This document shows positions 60,093 through 64,000 of a stretch of 64,000 bases of DNA, piece by piece. Made by a program: the position numbers and the translations under genes. The notes below the pieces were generated by a model. It had not been told where the DNA came from, did no database searches, and saw only the letters and a program-made list of their open reading frames with translations. The DNA comes from Klebsormidium nitens (lineage: Eukaryota > Streptophyta > Klebsormidiophyceae > Klebsormidiales > Klebsormidiaceae): contig DF237104.1 in NCBI GenBank assembly GCA_000708835.1, positions 62,001 to 126,000 on the forward strand. The letters run 5' to 3'. Each line of letters starts with the position of its first letter. Within the stretch, counting starts at the first letter, position 1.

Positions 60093-63000
60093 TTACGTGC
60101 CCTCGACTCGGATGTTCAAAAACAGCTCAATTCGACGTCCGAGTATTTCACCGAGCTCCTCCCGAGCCCCCAGAGTAATCTGCCTGCACGTCAGCAATCA
60201 AACCGGCGGTCAGGCCCGCTGGTTTACGAAGAAACTGACTGAGCTTCTGTTCGCCGTTTAACCTTCGTTCTGGGACCATGTCGTCCTAAAAAGGTCCGGA
60301 CTAAATAAGACGACAAGCCGACTGTTCCGCGAAAAAAGGTGAACGGAAAGGTAAGCGCAGAAAGGGACGGGGCGCAAACGGCTTGGTGTTTCGATCAAAT
60401 CCCTCGCTTGACTTATCGTGGAAACGGCTGGTCGCCATCAAAGGTGTCGCTCTGTGGTATCTCGAACAAAAGGTACGCAAGTCTCGGCGACGAACGATGT
60501 ACGTTCAGAGGACCAAACAAGGGCTCCAATTGACAACCTGAACTGAGGAAAAGAAAAGGGCGGTGCATTGAGGAGAGACCGACACAAGGAGGACAGTCGA
60601 GAGGGTCACAAAAAGAGAAGGAAGATAGCACCAGAACCCAAAAATCAACCGATGCCCCCCGGAAGGTTCATTTCATTGGAGCCCCCCCGCCCGCCAAGAT
60701 CGACTCGATCTTCCTCCTCTTGATCATCAATCTCTCAAGCGGAAACAAACTTTGATTTCAGACAAACAGGGAGGTAAGCGGACCCAAAAAGTCGCTCCTC
60801 GATGCCACCCCCTCTGCCCGCCGCCATTACTCTCCGACTTTATCGCAGAAAGCAAAGACACCTCCACACCGCAAGCACGTCTAGCGATCAGTGACGCAAC
60901 CGGAGACTTGCTGTATTGCAGCCCCCCCCTTTGCCCACCTCCATCGCTTCGATCTTCTTCCGGTCCACGATCCGTCCCCAAAGAAAGGAATTGAACGCTT
61001 ATATTAGCGTACTGACAATTCGCGACCCCTCCTGAGCCCTTCATCGCCCTCATTTTCCTCCTTTGTCACACTTACTCCCCCCCGTTCTTAAACCGTTCTA
61101 CAACCGTCTAGACAAACGGTAAAGCAACCAAAGTGAGCAGCAACCAGAGACTTACTTTATTGTAGCCCCCTTCTTGCCGACCACCATCGCTTTGATCTTC
61201 TTCCGGTCGACGATCAGGTCCTGCCGGATCTCCAGCACGCCGTCACCGGATTCCGCCCAACCCACCGGCTTAACCACCACCTGGTACAAGAAGTGGTTCA
61301 CTTTACTTTCTTAAACAATTGTACGTAAACACCCCATTTTAGCGTGGTTTCCCGTTCCTTCCCGTGTTTACGGTCAGAATGCGTATCTCTGCAATTCCTC
61401 GGGTTATCTGTCCCTGCCGGGAGGGGCTCGATGCTCATCATATGCTGTTTCCGTCAAACTTGCCATCGAACTTCCAAATGGCTCCTGATCTTAGACCTTA
61501 CGAAGCCTAGTCACTGCCATCCTTCGGCTCAAAATTGCGGACCACAACTCAGAACTTGCAAAACTGCAGTGGCAGGTTTGACGCGTACAGCTGAAGCAAC
61601 AGCAGGGGTAGGATTGCCAGCCTGGGATGGTAGGGTTGGTTCGGGTTCAGGTTCGGTACGGGTGCGGAGCAGGTGACTTCATAAGTTAGGTATCGGGCCT
61701 ACACTTATTTTAAGAGTCATTAGAAGTCATATAAACCTGAATTTGCGACGACTTACCTTGTACGGAATCTCTTTGTGCAGCCGGTCCAGCAGGTGCTGCC
61801 GGACGATGTCCATCGCGCGCTGCTCGTCCGAAAGGTCCGTCGGACGGCCCTCGGGCAGCTCCCAGGGCCGCAGCACGGCCTGCAGGCAAGAAAAGATTCT
61901 TATCAATCATTAAGAACAGAGAGCATCATTGCCATATGAATGTACTGATGTCATTGGATCTTTAACAGTCCATTTCGTAATTCTGGATCTGGGAGCTCTA
62001 TCTAAGGAGTACCATTTCGACATCATAACGTGCTTTCTCATTCAAGATTTGATGTTTGAGTTTGCAACCCTCCTCTTTTCCTTCTGCTTTATGTTCAGCA
62101 GGATAACCGAGGGTGTGCTTTCCGTTCGATTATGTAACTCCGCGAAGCGGTTGAAAAAAGTCGCGTGACCCTTCCGCTCGTCTCTGGACGCAAAGAGACC
62201 GCACTGTCTCTAACAGCAGCGATTCTGAGGCACAGCAAGTTGCAAAACGAGCAACTTTACTGGAAACCCTTTGCGTCCCTCAAAAGCTGGCACGTACGGA
62301 TACCTCTCAAGGAAACGAGAAGCCATCCCTACGTCCGAGTAAAGTCAGGAATGCTCCTTGAAGCGACTGTCGTATGCTTCCAGACAAGCAACTCACGTTC
62401 TTTCGGAGGTAGCGGTACAGCTGCTTGAGCCCCAGCCCGCGCTTCCCTGACGTCACGAAGCACCTGCACAAAGAGTGGTACACGTCAGCAAACCTCCCCC
62501 AATCTTTCCTTTTCTTCGGGTGAATTCGCCGATCCGATCCGATCCGATCGCCGGCCGAGCTTACGTATGATCGAACAGCAACTCTCACAAACGGCTTACT
62601 ATAAACTCGCCTTAACCCACTCTCACCGTCCTTCGACTGCTACCAAAAGTCAATTCACCTCACTGCATCATAGCCCTACCTCGTCCCAACCCTCCCCTTA
62701 ACTTCGTTCGTGACCAATTTGCTTTTAGCCTGTTAAACAAGTGCAGCGTCATCAAAGCTCGCGCAGCTCCTCCACTTCGGACAGTCCGCACCGGACGACG
62801 TTTCGTCTTAAGCCTCAGCCTGAATTCGCCTCACAACCTTCCCCTAATCGCGGCCATAACCGCCCTGCTTACCTGTCAAAGGCGTGCAGCGCCGTCAAAA
62901 GCTCGCGCAGCTTCCAGTCTCCGACGGTCCGCACATCCCGTGTCGTCCACCTAACCGGTTTGCAAACCTCACCCAAACTTTGTTTTTAAACCTCAACGTC

Positions 63001-64000
63001 ACCCTCCTGCTTACCTGTCAAACGCGTGCAGCATCATCAGCCGCTCGCACAGCTCCTCCAGTTTCGGACGGTCCGCACGCCCGACGGCGTCCACCTTGTT
63101 CAGCACAAGCGCGTGCTTCTGACCGGTCGGCAACTGCTCGCCTAGCTTGGCAATCATGCGAGGGATCCGCGGATCCGGCCTGCGTTAACACAATTCGGAC
63201 GGTCAAAATCTGGGCGCATAAGTAAAGCCGTCAGACGGTCTATGATCACTTCGACCTACATTTGAACCGTCCGCATAGAGAGTTTGGACCGTCCGGAAAT
63301 AGCTCGCCAGCTTGGCAACCATAAGCGGTATTCATGGATCAAGCCTGCCAAGGTCCGGACGGTCCGCAACTACTGCACTTGTAATCGGACCGTTCGCAAA
63401 GAGAAAGCAAAATTTGGACCGTTGACAGAGCTTGTCAGATTGCCCTTCAGTGAGACAAGCTCGGGTCCAGTGGCAAAACAGGGAGGGTTTGGGCAGTCTA
63501 GCGCGCACTTGATAGAAAGAATCAAATACCGGACCGTCCACAACAAAGAGACATCTCCCGTGCCACTCGTTACAGAATATTCCCTCAGCTTTCTTTTTCC
63601 ATGCTCGTCGACCACGACAACGACGGGACGGCAGTCCACCTCCGCTCTTTGCGCCCACTTCGCTCTCACCCCTCTGCGCTTTTTACACTTTCCTAAAAAC
63701 CAAACATACTGAGACAAAAACAATAGGCTCAGCTGAATCCCAAAGTCCTGACTTCCAGAACCTTTGTTTCTCTCCTCTCGGTTTTCCCGCGCGACGTCGA
63801 TCACAACAATGACGACATCGCAGTCCACGCCCGCCCTCTGCGGCGGATTCACCAGCTGTTGGTTCGTGGTGACCTTGTCAAAAACCAAGAAAAAATTACA
63901 ACAATATTCACATTCCATCAAACAGAACAGGCTTGATAGCATCACTATCCCTCATATTCCGGAGTTCCTCACCTCTCAATCTCCCGCGCAACGTCGATCA
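60093..64000 (-). CDS. ERA-like GTPase, C-terminal half (gene continues beyond the right edge)
   Basis: Exons run, in gene order, from the edge: 64000..63973 (partial), 63179..63015, 62463..62397, 61879..61757, 61280..61156 and 60183..60093. Their phases agree. The partial exon ends VIDVAREIER, the strand before G4. Next come PRIPRMIAKLGEQLP and HALVLNKVDAVGR with the NKxD G4 motif, then the G5 region FVTSGKRGLGLKQLYRYL. AMDIVRQHLLDRLHKEIPY marks the ERA linker. The KH domain has LEIRQDLIVDRKKIKAMVVG followed by the GKKG loop, and ends ILGRRIELFLNIRVEGT. ERA binds GTP and the 3' end of small-subunit rRNA during ribosome assembly, in plants in chloroplast or mitochondria. The transit peptide and G1-G3 are off-window. 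A TAA stop overlaps the KH exon donor, so intron retention would truncate the protein. Confidence 0.93.
60655..60985 (-). repeat. Decoy copies of the ERA KH exon donor end
   Basis: The real donor end (61149..61215) reads acttactttattgtagcccc with accaccatcgctttgatctt. Copies lie at about 60906 (acttgctgtattgcagcccc with cacctccatcgcttcgatct), about 60680 (ggagcccccccgcccgcca with gatcgactcgatcttcc) and, more decayed, about 60800. They lie downstream in gene sense, inside the last intron. Confidence 0.8.
62742..62945 (-). repeat. Two decoy copies of an ERA exon donor end
   Basis: The end of exon 63179..63015 (gcatcatcagccgctcgcac then agctcctcc..cggtccgcac) recurs at about 62743 (gcgtcatcaaagctcgcgca then gctcctcc) and about 62885 (gcgccgtcaaaagctcgcgc). 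The 62872 region also copies the gcttacctgtcaaa donor. Confidence 0.85.
63298..63350 (-). repeat. Decoy copy of an ERA exon acceptor side
   Basis: gctcgccagcttggcaacca, continuing to ggatcaagcctgcc, copies gctcgcctagcttggcaatc..ggatccggcctgcg at the start of exon 63179..63015. It lies upstream in gene sense. Confidence 0.75.
63590..63895 (-). repeat. Decoy copies of the ERA pre-G4 exon end
   Basis: The window-edge exon end (ctctcaatctcccgcgcaac then gtcgatca) has a long copy at about 63773..63890, which could encode VDCDVVIVVIDVARE. A shorter copy lies at about 63600..63660 (gctcgtcgaccacgacaacg then acggcagtccacctccgctc). Both lie downstream in gene sense. Confidence 0.7.

Overview
This is a eukaryotic nuclear window with intron-dense genes. 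I could rebuild seven protein-coding loci by joining exons whose splice sites and reading phases agree. The plant-type RAPTOR, the plant-type TFIIA gamma subunit, an ERA-like GTPase with organellar features, the roughly 60-70% GC look of the exons and the small GT-AG introns point to the green lineage. I infer a streptophyte (charophyte) alga of the Klebsormidium type, but no marker gene here proves this. No rRNA, tRNA or CRISPR array was seen.

Layout from left to right. 276-7151 (minus) holds exons of a multi-pass membrane protein with a Cys-rich extracellular module; it is incomplete at the left edge. 7.2-11.2 kb has no clear gene but carries a nested pair of terminal-inverted-repeat elements. 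11180-20220 (plus) is a secreted amidase-signature hydrolase in 14 exons. 21581-36450 (minus) is RAPTOR, the substrate-recruiting subunit of TORC1, in 23 exons. 37648-38909 (plus) is TFIIA gamma in three exons, head-to-head with RAPTOR. 41682-49386 (plus) is a membrane-anchored pepsin-like aspartic protease in nine exons. 51289-54231 (minus) and 56113-58750 (plus) are two hemerythrin-like paralogues in a head-to-head inverted pair with identical exon lengths. 60093-64000 (minus) is the C-terminal half of an ERA GTPase; its N-terminal part lies beyond the right edge.

The neighbouring genes do not form one pathway: TOR signalling, basal transcription, secretory hydrolases, iron or oxygen-binding proteins and organellar ribosome assembly sit side by side, as is usual in a eukaryotic genome.

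The most striking feature is a recurrent architecture inside the introns. In at least five genes, introns contain one to four decayed tandem copies of the neighbouring exon-intron junction, each with a piece of exon plus its splice site. Copies of acceptor junctions lie upstream of the real exon, and copies of donor junctions lie downstream. More than twenty such decoys can be counted. This suggests that introns here grow by junction-spanning tandem duplication, leaving pseudo-exons and decoy splice sites. Other mobile DNA includes a 160-180 bp short inverted-repeat family with two copies, one starting 12 bp after a splice donor.
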